Counted from the stretch's first letter, positions 18,301 through 26,481 are shown. The stretch: 64,000 nucleotides of DNA from Streptomyces sp. NBC_01754 (GCF_035918015.1 NZ_CP109132.1:2604001-2668000), one strand, 5' to 3'. Translations and numbers: made by a program. Notes: a model not told the origin generated them from the sequence alone.

Positions 18301-18373
18301 CGGGAAGACCCGGCACACGTTCGTGATGGCAGACATTGAGCAGAAATTCAATGAGTTGTCCTCCAGGACGTAG
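15302..18373 (+). CDS. P-loop NTPase/TPR protein with C-terminal membrane helices (NLR-like)
   Basis: 1023 residues if started at CTG 15302, which overlaps the previous stop as CTGA; the next legal start, GTG 15380, would cut a conserved-looking N-terminal motif in half (SITAHATHNSVAIGHADQ, residues 17-34). Walker A is GDSAAGKT (108-115) and Walker B VIWLDDLER (159-167). A helical region follows to about 440, then roughly twelve TPR/Sel1-like repeats (A.ELG..LA..GR..EAE) to about 900, and two membrane helices near residues 930-952 and 960-983. The order sensor motif, NTPase, repeats is that of STAND/NLR proteins; the C-terminal membrane anchor is unusual. Three tandem 12-bp units at 15728-15763 encode AVARAVARAVARA between the Walker motifs. 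Likely function: ligand-triggered switch that engages the small upstream protein. Confidence 0.75.
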   Translation: MNGPAAPSPPPPRAADSITAHATHNSVAIGHADQVIYPAELPDPVYLRDPQQWPVTREWDALLAGVHRARPDDDGGVLPPYVARDCDTALRDRLAAADRDGGLVLVTGDSAAGKTRAAFEALRAVLPNHRVLQPASRGDMPAVARAVARAVARADSPCVIWLDDLERYLGPDGLGPGLLGQLIRTATPVLATMRLKQFDMFGTRAVAPQGGAEDAQFLTAAIGLRVLNVAERVNTDRVWTEHELARARACDDSRIVDAVAHHGPHGVAEYLAAGPALLDEWQRAWRPKANPRGAALVAAAVGLAHAGLRSPYPRALLVKLHKRYLAEAGGGKLRPEELDDAFTWAAELRHGATSLLLPADEDRMDDHWEVFDYLVDHTDKAVPAEVWDEALAHTRHADRFAVGAAALRAGLSHVVEAAWRPLIDDYPGVACWLGRRLDLEERPQEAEELFRSALEAGSITAATELGLFLARSGRPREAEVLLRLAADHDDDRAMALLGELLRQTDRETEAEEWYRRAAGVGNLSAVTTLGMLLADNGREGEAETHLRRAVEAEHPGAVAALGLLMLRMGREEEVWEETLQIPLRERSFARQRLAIGLLAARRGDLAKAKLEFTRTAVVSRIEATGGPGGDTLDVTAYKPEDEYTHWRATRGDVYAALALAGAGPDTEQLPAFENELHQRIADTARSGDNDAAAALARPAADKGNPIARSLLVTALTRLGREEQALPYARKAVEAGEHNMVPQLALLLSLTGRSEEAERYLHRFGEQQASDAYHDAMYFSLLEYRGEDGDTSGAPNLCDLNASECRDRAEGYYRFAARLGHTEAAAALATLLDEAGRSEEAAAYYSQAADGGHLEAVVKTAMLLEAAGDREAAERHYRRAVDRDHAEAAVRLRRLLVRTGRWREAWKLWRRASAVTRRRGLLSAGRVQRTLWYLVVLVSVGVLAWVPFLYVAIRRGRRSDWWTFGVFVLAMIVEVGVAFVGGTLRDWSINWLIPAFTGGAIGKTRHTFVMADIEQKFNELSSRT

Positions 18374-18408
18374 CGGACGTGCAGGCCGCCGAAGTAACTG
18401 CGGACGAT

Positions 18409-19080
18409 GTGCGGCTATCGCTGGCGTCTGCGAAAGAACCGACGGGTGTCGGCGACGAGTTCGGCTTGGTCCCGGGCCTGGTGCTGTTTGGGCAGGCTGC
18501 GCTTAAAATCGGCGTTGAGCAGTTCGTCAGGTTCAGCTCGGGCGAGTAGGCGGGGAGGAAGTGCAGCTCGACGTCGTCGGATGGGCGGCGAGCCAGTCGC
18601 GGACCTTCTTCGAGCGGGGGCGGAGTGTCCGTCGACCACGAGGTGGATCTCGTGGTCGAAGTGACCGGCGAGCTGGTCGAGGAAGCGGCACGTCACCTCG
18701 GCGGTGAGACTCTCGGCGAAGACCATGAAGTCCATCCGCCCCTTGGTACTGATCGCCGACCTGGCATGGACCGAGAACCGGTTCCTGCTCCGTCGCAGGA
18801 CCGGAGTCTTGCCCTTTTCGCCCCAGGTACGGCCGGTGACCTGGTCGGCGAACAGGATCTCGCCGCCGTCCTTCTTCGCTTTCGCACGGATCTTCGACCA
18901 GGTCTTCTCATGCCAGCACCGGACAGCCCGGTTCGAGCAAGGAGTACGACTGGCCACCGAGCGCCAGGTGCTTCGGCCCGGCAGCCCGCGACCAGTCCAC
19001 GTCGGGATCCCCGCGCCTCAGGACAACGTATTCTCTGATTCGGCGTTACGCAGTACCGCGAAAAGGCGAGTTCGTGGACG
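18409..19080 (-). mobile_element. Degenerate IS630-family transposase
   Basis: The minus strand still shows the DDE core in pieces: IRAKAKKDGGEILFADQ with the first Asp, FLDQLAGHFDHEIHLVVDGH with the second, then after frame changes VRDWLAAHP, ELHFLPAYSPELN and PDELLNADFKRS with the final Glu, and a C-terminal LVADTRRFFRRRQR followed by a stop. At least two frameshifts separate these parts and no intact start exists, so it cannot make active transposase. No terminal inverted repeats are evident. It directly abuts the P-loop/TPR gene. Confidence 0.75.
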
Positions 19081-19147
19081 CGGAGCCGCTGTACGGGCCG
19101 ACGACGGCCCAACTGGCCCCGGGCTCTGGTGAGACGGGGTACGTGCG

Positions 19148-19885
19148 TCAGCCGCCGACCTTGGCGCGGAACGCGTCCATGGTCATGGTCTTGTCCGCCC
19201 TCGGAAGCGTGACGGTCTTCTTCTTGCCGAAGTCCACGTACGTCGTGCTGCTGGTCCGGCCGTCGCGCGTCGACTTCATCTTCAGCAGGTACGCCGGGCC
19301 CTTGGTGCTGACGTAGTAGGTGTCGGTGGCCGACGCCGAGCCGGAGACCTTGATGGCACGGGCCGGAGTTCCGTTGACCTCGGCGTCGTCGGACGGGGAG
19401 AAGCGTCCGGTCGGGGACAGGGCGAAGTACGCGTCGCAGCCCTGCTCCGACTTCGTGGTGACGTACACGTCGTCCAGCTCGGCGGGGACGGTGATCTGCT
19501 GGCCCTGCTGTTTCAGGGTGTCGGCGAACAGGTCGGAGCTGATGTAGGTCACGCCGTCATGGCAGTACATGTCGCCGCCGCTCCGGGTGGCGGGGGTGGC
19601 GATCATCTCGATGCGGAGACCCTGCTGCGGGTTCCACGTCATCTGCTGGAGGCCTCCGTCGTACGCGGTCGAGGTCCCGATCGCTCCGAAGGTCGTGGTG
19701 CGCATCGTCTCGTTCACGGCCTCGATGCGCGCGGCGGCCGAGCCACCGGCCGCGTCGTCGGAGGCAGCCGGGGAAGAAGACGAGGGTGACGACGTGGACG
19801 TGCCCTCGCCGGAGGTGTCGCCGCACGCGACCGCCCCGGCCAGGAGCAGGGCGGCCAGGGCTGCGGCGCGCAAGGGGTAGGACAT
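19148..19885 (-). CDS. Lipoprotein, LppX/LprG-like fold probable
   Basis: 245 residues. An N-terminal signal (MSYPLRAAALAALLLAGAVAC) ends at a lipobox-like AVAC with Cys21, then a Ser-rich spacer to about 50. The mature domain has RIEAVNETMRTTTFGAIGTST, then alternating beta strands typical of the lipoprotein sensor/LppX group, with two further cysteines (MYCHDGV, EQGCDAY). A lipid or outer-surface role is the family expectation. GGAGG lies 9 nt before ATG 19885. Confidence 0.75.
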   Translation of the reverse strand: MSYPLRAAALAALLLAGAVACGDTSGEGTSTSSPSSSSPAASDDAAGGSAAARIEAVNETMRTTTFGAIGTSTAYDGGLQQMTWNPQQGLRIEMIATPATRSGGDMYCHDGVTYISSDLFADTLKQQGQQITVPAELDDVYVTTKSEQGCDAYFALSPTGRFSPSDDAEVNGTPARAIKVSGSASATDTYYVSTKGPAYLLKMKSTRDGRTSSTTYVDFGKKKTVTLPRADKTMTMDAFRAKVGG

Positions 19886-19903
19886 GGGAACGGTCCTCCG
19901 GCT

Positions 19904-20150
19904 AGGGGATGGTGACGCGTGGACACGTGTGGGCGGCGGCCGCCGCGTCGAGGAAGTCCTGGAACGTGGACTTCGTGATCTCCACACTCGCGAGCCCGTG
20001 GATGCCGCCGTCGCGCAGGGCTCATAGTAGTCAGTGCTCTCTTTCGTGGCGAAGTGCACGTCACCGTCGCCACAGTGCAGAACCGCCTCGTCGATCCCGG
20101 TGAATCCCTTGCCCCCGGGAGCGTCTCGGATGTGCCCCAGGTCTTCGGCT
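19904..20150 (-). pseudogene. Frameshifted small coding remnant
   Basis: Minus-strand codons read FTGIDEAVLHCGDGDVHFA then KESTDYYEP, after which the sensible frame changes near 20015 to ALRDGGIHGLASVEITKS and TFQDFLDAAAAAHTCPRVTIP with a stop just upstream of the lipoprotein ribosome site. No start codon with a ribosome site is visible. No family recognised; the two halves only make one protein if a base is restored. Confidence 0.4.
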
Positions 20151-20330
20151 CTACCGGGCGCCCGCCCATGCGGCTCTGCCGTGCCGCGTCTCCGGCCGCG
20201 GCCCCGATGACCGATCGTCGCCGTCCATGCCACGCTTGCCGCCCCACGTGCGGAAGCAGGCCTGGAACGGCCGGAACGGCGTACGGGCCAGGCGCCGCAC
20301 GCCCAAGGAGCGGCGCCTGGTGGCGGATTC

Positions 20331-20990
20331 CTACTGCCTCGTACCGCACCCCGGGCAGAACGCGGCGCCTTGCGGCACGGTCGCGCTACAGGAAGCGCAC
20401 TGCGGGTTCTGGGCGAGGTGGTGACCGCACCCTGGGCAGTAGGCGCCACCGTGGGTCTCCGCTCGGCACTGCGGGCAGACCAACTGCCTGGGTGCGCCCA
20501 CGGCGTAGTTGTTCCCGGCGTTCTGTCCGGCGGAGTAGGCGCGATCCGCCACGGAAGCGTTCATGCCGCGCCGCCGGGCCGCCTCCGCCTCGGCGGCGGT
20601 GTCGGGGGCGCACTGCATGCAGAGGCCCAGCTCCACGTTCCAGCACCGCCCGCAGACGTAGGAGGTGCAGCGGGAACACCGGTTGAAGTGCCCCTGCGCG
20701 TTGGTGATCGCGCGCTGGAACGCGGTGTCTCTCGCGCCGCCCCAGGTGGCACCGGCCAGCCCGTCCGCCGCGTTGCCTATGGTGTTCGCGTTGCCGCCCA
20801 GCAGACTCCAGGCGGCGTTGGCACCCTTACCGATCCAGCCGGCCGCCTGCCCCGATCTGAACGGTTCGAACTGCGAGCGCCAGGTGTCCGAACAGCGTGA
20901 ACACCGGAACTCGAACTGGAAACCCGCGCCGGTGCCGTGCTGCTGCGACAGGTCGCTGTAGTTGTTGCTGAAGTAGATTTCGTCGGCCAT
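20331..20990 (-). CDS. Zinc-ribbon protein
   Basis: 219 residues with at least four Cys pairs arranged as zinc sites. N-terminal FRCSRCSDTWRS and CSRCTSYVCGRCW...CMQC flank a Gly/Ala-rich helix (GNANTIGNAADGLAG). The C-terminal 50 residues form a double zinc ribbon (CPQCRAETHGGAYCPGCG, then CASCSATVPQGAAFCPGCG). No catalytic motif or membrane helix is seen. Such proteins often bind protein partners or nucleic acid; the role is unknown. ATG near 20990 (MADEIYFSNNYSD) is favoured over an upstream GTG at 21050. Confidence 0.75.
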   Translation of the reverse strand: MADEIYFSNNYSDLSQQHGTGAGFQFEFRCSRCSDTWRSQFEPFRSGQAAGWIGKGANAAWSLLGGNANTIGNAADGLAGATWGGARDTAFQRAITNAQGHFNRCSRCTSYVCGRCWNVELGLCMQCAPDTAAEAEAARRRGMNASVADRAYSAGQNAGNNYAVGAPRQLVCPQCRAETHGGAYCPGCGHHLAQNPQCASCSATVPQGAAFCPGCGTRQ

Positions 20991-21207
20991 GTCTGAAACC
21001 CCATGTGTCCAGTCAGATTTACCCACCTCATGATGACGACGTCCGGTCACTCGGGCGAGAACAGTGAGGTCACCGTTTCGTCATCGGTCCGCAGCAGGGG
21101 CCAGGGCTCCGCATCCGTCCTGGGGCGCGGCCGGTGGGGGTGTGGCCGGGTGGGCGGGCGGCGGGCGCGGGCCGGCCCACGCGCCACTCGCAACCGGGCC
21201 CGGCCGC

Positions 21208-23541
21208 CTACGACTTGGGGGCGGCCACCGCAGACTGGGGGCGGATCGGGAGGCGGTTGACCGGGCGGCCCGTGGCCGCGCGGACCGCCGCCGCCACCGC
21301 CGCCGGTGACGTCACCACCGGGACCGCCGAGGCCGCCTTGGCGCCGAAGGGGGCCACCACGTCGCGCTCCTCCACCAGTTTGACGATGCGGATGTCCGGG
21401 GTGTCCAGGGACGTGGGAAGCGCGTATCCGGTGAGGTCCGGGTGGCGGATCAGACCGCGGGCCGTACGGAGGTTCTCCGTGAGGGCGGCGCCGATGCCCT
21501 GGGTGACGCCCGCCTCGATGCGGGTCGCCAGTTGGGACGGGTTGAGGACACGGCCGACGTCCTGGGCGACGGCCATCTCGACCACCCGGACCGAGCCGAG
21601 CTCGATGTCGACGTCGACCACCGCCCGTACCGCGCAGAACGCCAGGCCGACGAACGCGTCCCCCTGGCCCGACTCGTCCAGCGGCTCGGTCGGGTGCGGG
21701 CGGCACTGGGCCGTGGCCCAGAGTTCCTTGCCGTCCATCGCCTCGGTGACCGTCGTGGACAGCACACCGTCGTACGAGGTGATCTTGCCGTCCGCGATCT
21801 GGAGCAGCTCCGTGGACATGCCGAACTGGTGGGCCAGGGGCTGGAGGAGCTGGGTGCGGACCATCTTGGCCGCGCGTTCCACCGCGCCGCCCGAGACCCA
21901 GGTGTGGCGGCCGTGCGTGGCGGGCCCCGCGGGGGGCTGGTCGGTGTCCACCGCCGCCACGTGGACCTCTTCGACCCCGAGGGTCTCCTGGACGATCTGG
22001 CGGGCCAGCGTCGTGAAGCCCTGGCCGGTCTCGACGGCCGCGCAGATCACCGTGGCGACCCCGTCGTGGACCCGGACGGTGGCCGTGGAGACCTCGTCCG
22101 TGCCCTCGGCGCCGAGCATGTGGACCATGCCGAGCGCGTAGCCGACGCCCCGGCGTACGGCTCCGGGCTCACCGGCGCCCTCCGGGCCGCCCGGGAGCAG
22201 CCAGTCGTCCTCCGGAGCGTCCTTCGGCAGCGGGGGGAGCGGGAAGTCCCTTACCTCGCTCAGGAGTTCGGCCACCGGGGCGGGGCAGGTCACCGTCTGG
22301 CCGGTGGGCAGTATGTCGCCGGTGGACAGGGCGTTGCGGAGGCGGAGGTCGGCCGGTTCGATACCGAGTTTCGCGGCGAGCTTGTCCATCTGGCCCTCGT
22401 ACGCCGCGCAGACCTGCATCGCGCCCTCACCACGTACGTGACCGGAGGGCGGGTTGTTCGTACGCACGGCCCAGCCCTCGACGAACGCGTGCGGGACGAC
22501 GTACGGCCCGCAGGCGAACGCCACCGCGGCGGCCAGGGATTCGGAGGAGGAGTCGGCGTACGCGCCCGCGTCGAGGAGGATCTGCGCCTCGACCTTGACC
22601 AGCCGGCCCTCGGTGTCCGCGTGGTGGCGGTAGCGCAGCAGGGTGGGATGGCGGTGGGTGTGGCCGAGGAAGGACTCCTCGCGCGTCGCGGTCAGTTTGA
22701 CGGGGCAGCCGGTGGCCAGGGCGAGCAGGCCGAGCGGGATCTGGAAGCCCGGGTCCTCGCGGTCCCCGGTCGCTCCCGGGACGCCCGTCACGACGATCCT
22801 GACCCGGTCGGGGTCCAGGCCGAAGCAGGCGGCGGCCAGGTCGCGGTCGGTGTGCGGGTCGGTGGACGCCGTGTAGAGCTCGACGCCGCCGTCGGGACGC
22901 GGCACGGCGAGGCCGGCCTCCGCGCCGATCGGCGCGGGGTCCTGGCGGCCGATGCGGTACAGGCCCTCGACGACGACCTCGCCGACGGTGTCCGGGTCGC
23001 CGTAACGCAGCGGGATGTGGCGGATGAGGTTGCCGTCGGGGTGCAGGGGTTCGGCGGTGAAGGCCTTCTCCGGGTCGGTGACCGGTTCCAGGACCTCGTA
23101 CTCCACGGCGATCGCGGCAGCCGCCAGCCGTGCCGTGTCGGGGTGGTCGGCGGCGACGGCGGCGATGGCCTCGCCGTGGTGCCGTACCAGATCGGCGGCG
23201 AACACCGGGCGGTCGACGACCCGCCGGCCGTACGCGCTGTCCCCGGGGATGTCCTCGTGCGTGACGACCGCCCGCACCCCGGGCATCGCGGCCGCGGCAG
23301 AGGTGTCGATCGACAGGATGCGCGCGTGCGGGTGCGGGGAACGCAGCAACGCCGCCCAGAGCAGCCCCTCGGCCCACAGGTCCGCGGCGTAGGGGAAGGT
23401 GCCCTCGGTCTTGGCGCGGGCGTCGGCCGGCGGGAGCGCGGCGCCCAGGCCGTGGGCGCGCGGCTCCTGGCCGGGGCCCCCGCCCTCGGGCTGTGGCGTG
23501 GTGTGGGTGGTGCCGGTCGCGGTGGCTGCGTCGCCGCTCAC
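21208..23541 (-). CDS. Xanthine dehydrogenase-family protein, molybdopterin-binding subunit
   Basis: 777 residues, the normal size for the large (Mo) subunit of molybdenum hydroxylases. The N-terminal hammerhead domain has GTFPYAADLWAEGLLWAALLRSPHPHARI. The cofactor-binding part follows with GHTHRHP, the FACGPYVVPHAFVEGWAVRTNNPP segment, GEGAMQ, and near the C-terminus GQGFTTLARQI and the QGDAFVGLAFC/DVGRVLNP region. It hydroxylates a purine or aromatic aldehyde type substrate, passing electrons to the 2Fe-2S and FAD subunits encoded upstream. GTG 23541 has GGAGGC just before it; the frame remains open 43 codons further but is not protein-like. Xanthine is plausible but not proven. Confidence 0.88.
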   Translation of the reverse strand: MSGDAATATGTTHTTPQPEGGGPGQEPRAHGLGAALPPADARAKTEGTFPYAADLWAEGLLWAALLRSPHPHARILSIDTSAAAAMPGVRAVVTHEDIPGDSAYGRRVVDRPVFAADLVRHHGEAIAAVAADHPDTARLAAAAIAVEYEVLEPVTDPEKAFTAEPLHPDGNLIRHIPLRYGDPDTVGEVVVEGLYRIGRQDPAPIGAEAGLAVPRPDGGVELYTASTDPHTDRDLAAACFGLDPDRVRIVVTGVPGATGDREDPGFQIPLGLLALATGCPVKLTATREESFLGHTHRHPTLLRYRHHADTEGRLVKVEAQILLDAGAYADSSSESLAAAVAFACGPYVVPHAFVEGWAVRTNNPPSGHVRGEGAMQVCAAYEGQMDKLAAKLGIEPADLRLRNALSTGDILPTGQTVTCPAPVAELLSEVRDFPLPPLPKDAPEDDWLLPGGPEGAGEPGAVRRGVGYALGMVHMLGAEGTDEVSTATVRVHDGVATVICAAVETGQGFTTLARQIVQETLGVEEVHVAAVDTDQPPAGPATHGRHTWVSGGAVERAAKMVRTQLLQPLAHQFGMSTELLQIADGKITSYDGVLSTTVTEAMDGKELWATAQCRPHPTEPLDESGQGDAFVGLAFCAVRAVVDVDIELGSVRVVEMAVAQDVGRVLNPSQLATRIEAGVTQGIGAALTENLRTARGLIRHPDLTGYALPTSLDTPDIRIVKLVEERDVVAPFGAKAASAVPVVTSPAAVAAAVRAATGRPVNRLPIRPQSAVAAPKS

Positions 23542-23623
23542 GCCGCCTCCTTGTCGTTCGCCCCGCTGCGGACGCAGCTGATGGTGGTGGTGTGGGTGAC
23601 CGATGGTGCGGGGGACGCGGTTC

Positions 23624-25588
23624 TCACCGGGCGTCTCCCTCGTGCTCGTGGGGCTGGACACCGCCGGCACCGGGCGGCGCCTGGTGCGGGACGCGGGGTT
23701 CCTCGTCGTCCGGGTCGGCGGTGTCCCTGCCCTCGACGACCTCGCGTACGGCGTCGAGTACGCCCCGGTAGCCGGAGCAGCGGCAGAGGTTGCCGCAGAG
23801 GGCCTGCCGTGTCTCCAGTTCGCTGGGGGCGTGGTTGCCCTCCAGCAGGTCGTGGACGGTCATGGCCATCCCGGGGATGCAGAAACCGCACTGGACGGCC
23901 CCGCACGCGGCCAGGGCGCGCTGGATGTCCGAGGGTTCCCCGTCCACCGCCAGACCCTCGACCGTGCGGATCTCGCTGCCCGCCGTGGTCGCGGCGGGCA
24001 CCAGGCACGAGGCCACCAGACGGCCGTCCACCTGGACGTTGCAGGCACCGCACTCACCCTGCGAGCAGCCGTCCTTGGCGCCCGCGAGGCCGAGGCGTTC
24101 GCGGAGCACGTACAGCAGCGACTCGCCGATCCAGGCGTCGCTGACGGGGCGGTCCACGCCGTTCACGTGGAGGGCGTACGTGGCGGAGGGGTGCGCACTG
24201 GGCACGTCGGCCGGAGCGGGGGCCTCTGAGACCTCGGGGGCCCGCGGTTCCACGAGGAGGGGTGCGACGGCGGAGTCGGGAGACGGGTCCTGGGCCACGT
24301 TCGCGTCGGGGTCCGTCGCCGGGTCCGGCACCGGGTCTGCGGCGGGCTCCTCCACCGCGGGCACCGGCGTCGGCCGGACGGGGCCCTGTTCCGGGGCGGG
24401 CGCCTCGGCGGAAAGCCCGGCGCCGTGCGGTTCCCCGGCGGCTCCGGATTCCTCGGACACCGGGGCCTCGGCCACCGGGGACGCCTCCGGGGCCTCGGAC
24501 AGCGCGGGGGCGCCGGGAGCGGCGAAGGCCTCCTGGGGCTCCCCGGCCTCCTGGGGCTCCCGGGGCTCCCTGGGTGCTTCTGCGGGCTCGTCCGTCTGGG
24601 CCGGCGGTCCGGCGTGTCCGGTCTGCTCCGGCGGGTCCGTCTGCGGGGCGTGCCCGGTGTGCTCGCCCGGGAGGCCGGTGCGCGGCTCCGGGGTGACCGG
24701 TGCGCTCCGCGGCTGGTCCGGCGCCTCCTGGGACTGCTCCGCCCAGGGCGCCGGCGCGCCGCCCGGCAGCGTCGCCGGGGGCGTGCTCGCGTACCACGAG
24801 GAGGCGAGCTCCGAGGCGGCGAACTCGCCGGTCCCCTCCGGGAGACCACCGTCCGTACCCCGGACCGTCCACTGCCCCGAGTGGTCGGAGAACTCGGTGC
24901 TCCCGGAGAACCCGGGGTGCCCGGAGGGCTCGGTGGGCCCCGTGGACTCCGCGTGGCCGGAGGACTCGGTGTGGCTCACGGGCTCGGTGTGGCCCAGGGA
25001 TTCGCTGTGTCCCGTGGGTTCGGCGTGGCCCATCGGCCCGATGTGTCCCATGGGTTGGGCGGAGCCGGCCGGCGGCGGCTGGTCGGCCGGGGCGGGGTGC
25101 CCGGCGGGGCCCGCCTCCGGGAGGGAATCGGTGAAGTTCCACTGGGCCGTCGTGGACGAGGTCTGCTCGTATCCGGGCGAGCCGTCCGGGTAGGTGTGCG
25201 GATAGGTGTCCGGGTAGTGCTGCCGCTCGTACGGTTCCCGCTCGTTGGGGTCCGGCCAGTGCACCGCTTCCGGGGCGCCGGACGTGCCCGGAGCCTCCTC
25301 GCTCTCCGCGGCCCGCTCGCGCCGGCTCTGCGTCCGCACGACCCAGCTGCCCGTGGCCGACGGGTCCAGACCGGCCGCCGGGGTCAGCGGCAGGATCATC
25401 GGTGGCACGTACCCGTGCCCGGGCGCGGCCAGCGGGTCGCCCCCGAGGCCGGCGAGGTCGTCCGGGTCCAGGTGGACGAAGGCGGTCGCCTCGGCGTCGT
25501 ACTCACCGCTCTGCGGCGTCGGCTGCCAGCCGGCGTAGGGGTCGGGCTGCCCGTGCCGCTGCCCGGGGTTGTTCTCCTCATTGCTCAC
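23624..25588 (-). CDS. 2Fe-2S subunit of molybdenum hydroxylase with long disordered N-terminal extension
   Basis: 654 residues, about four times the usual 160. The last 170 are a standard CoxS/XdhC-type domain: first cluster DGCSQGECGACNVQVDG plus VASC, second cluster CGAVQCGFCIPGM and CGNLCRCSGY. The first 480 residues are Pro/Glu/Ala/Ser-rich and lack secondary structure. They include pentapeptide-like repeats at roughly residues 185-230 (MGHAEP, TGHSES, LGHTEP, VSHTES and similar). ATG 25588 overlaps the stop of the FAD subunit gene as ATGA. The extension is in frame and has normal GC bias, so it is probably translated. Confidence 0.85.
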   Translation of the reverse strand: MSNEENNPGQRHGQPDPYAGWQPTPQSGEYDAEATAFVHLDPDDLAGLGGDPLAAPGHGYVPPMILPLTPAAGLDPSATGSWVVRTQSRRERAAESEEAPGTSGAPEAVHWPDPNEREPYERQHYPDTYPHTYPDGSPGYEQTSSTTAQWNFTDSLPEAGPAGHPAPADQPPPAGSAQPMGHIGPMGHAEPTGHSESLGHTEPVSHTESSGHAESTGPTEPSGHPGFSGSTEFSDHSGQWTVRGTDGGLPEGTGEFAASELASSWYASTPPATLPGGAPAPWAEQSQEAPDQPRSAPVTPEPRTGLPGEHTGHAPQTDPPEQTGHAGPPAQTDEPAEAPREPREPQEAGEPQEAFAAPGAPALSEAPEASPVAEAPVSEESGAAGEPHGAGLSAEAPAPEQGPVRPTPVPAVEEPAADPVPDPATDPDANVAQDPSPDSAVAPLLVEPRAPEVSEAPAPADVPSAHPSATYALHVNGVDRPVSDAWIGESLLYVLRERLGLAGAKDGCSQGECGACNVQVDGRLVASCLVPAATTAGSEIRTVEGLAVDGEPSDIQRALAACGAVQCGFCIPGMAMTVHDLLEGNHAPSELETRQALCGNLCRCSGYRGVLDAVREVVEGRDTADPDDEEPRVPHQAPPGAGGVQPHEHEGDAR

Positions 25589-26481
25589 GACAGTGCCCTC
25601 CCCAGCGCGCGCCGGGCCAGCGCGGCGACCGTACGCCGCAGGTGGAGGACGGCGGGGGACAGCGGTGGCGCCTCTCCCCCGTCGCCCGGTGGTGCCTGGT
25701 CCGGGACGCAGGCCGCGGCGACGTACTCGCCGAAGGCGGCCAGCGCGTCGGGGGCCAGGCCCCGTTCACCGTCCCAGTCGATCAGGGAGGCGATCCAGTG
25801 CTCGGCCTCCAGGGGGCGCAGCGGCATGGGCGCGATCGCGCCGACCGCGCAGCGCACCCCGCGCCGGGCCGGGTCCAGGACGACGGCGACCGAGGCGGTG
25901 GCACGTCCCGGCCCGGTGCGCCCGGTCGCCTTGAGGAAGACCTGGGGGGCGTGCAGCAGCGGTACGCGGACGAAGCCGATCAGCTCCGCGGGCTCCAGCA
26001 TCTCGCGGCCGGCCAGCAGATGGGAGACGGGGATCTCCCGGCGGGCGCCCCCGGGCGCCGCGATGACGAGTTCGGCCTCCAGGGCGGCCAGCACGGGCAG
26101 TGTGTCGCCGGTCGGGGCCGCGGTGGCGATGTTGCCTCCGAGGGTCCCGGCGTTACGGATCTGCGGCGGGCCCGCGGCGCGCGCGGAGGCGGCCAGCGCG
26201 GGGATCAGGGCCGCGAAGTCCGGCCGCCCCATGCGCGCGTGCGTGAGCCCCGCCCCCAGCAGGGCGTGGCCGTCCTGGTAGCGCCAGCCGCGCAGCTCGC
26301 TGATCCGTCCGAGGCCGACCAGCCCCGAGGGCCGCAGCAGGCCCTTGTTGACGGCCGCCATGAGGTCGGTGCCCCCTGCCACGGGGACGGCGGCGGGCAT
26401 GGCGCCGAGTGCCGCCACGGCCTCGTCGAGCGAGGCCGGCAGCGTCACCGGCTGCGTCGCCTGCGGTGCGTGCGTGGTCAA
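25585..26481 (-). CDS. FAD-binding subunit of molybdenum hydroxylase (CoxM/XdhB type)
   Basis: 298 residues, the usual size. The flavin-binding motifs are present: VPVAGGTDLMA near residue 35 and NAGTLGGNIATAAPTGD near 110. The C-terminal CO-dehydrogenase flavoprotein domain follows. The start is taken as TTG 26481 (LTTHAPQATQPVTLPASLDEA) because domain homology begins there and GGGAAGGGG lies upstream; the frame is open a further 62 codons without protein-like character. First gene of the three-subunit operon; its TGA overlaps the next ATG by 4 nt. Confidence 0.85.
   Translation of the reverse strand: MTTHAPQATQPVTLPASLDEAVAALGAMPAAVPVAGGTDLMAAVNKGLLRPSGLVGLGRISELRGWRYQDGHALLGAGLTHARMGRPDFAALIPALAASARAAGPPQIRNAGTLGGNIATAAPTGDTLPVLAALEAELVIAAPGGARREIPVSHLLAGREMLEPAELIGFVRVPLLHAPQVFLKATGRTGPGRATASVAVVLDPARRGVRCAVGAIAPMPLRPLEAEHWIASLIDWDGERGLAPDALAAFGEYVAAACVPDQAPPGDGGEAPPLSPAVLHLRRTVAALARRALGRALS

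Noticed and set aside
18409..19080. Intact transposase
   Set aside because: The DDE residues are visible, but in at least three different frames, so the element is dead.
12722..21000. Direct repeat of the tRNA-Cys 3' end marking an att site
   Set aside because: I looked for the T-arm/acceptor sequence again downstream to about 21 kb and did not find it, so integration at this tRNA remains unproven.
21442..24144. Very long open frame on the plus strand opposite the molybdenum hydroxylase genes
   Set aside because: It is antisense to well-supported coding genes, and its product is Arg/Gly/Val-biased without any domain; typical high-GC shadow frame. The same applies to 41409-43319 and 42704-45952 opposite matAB.
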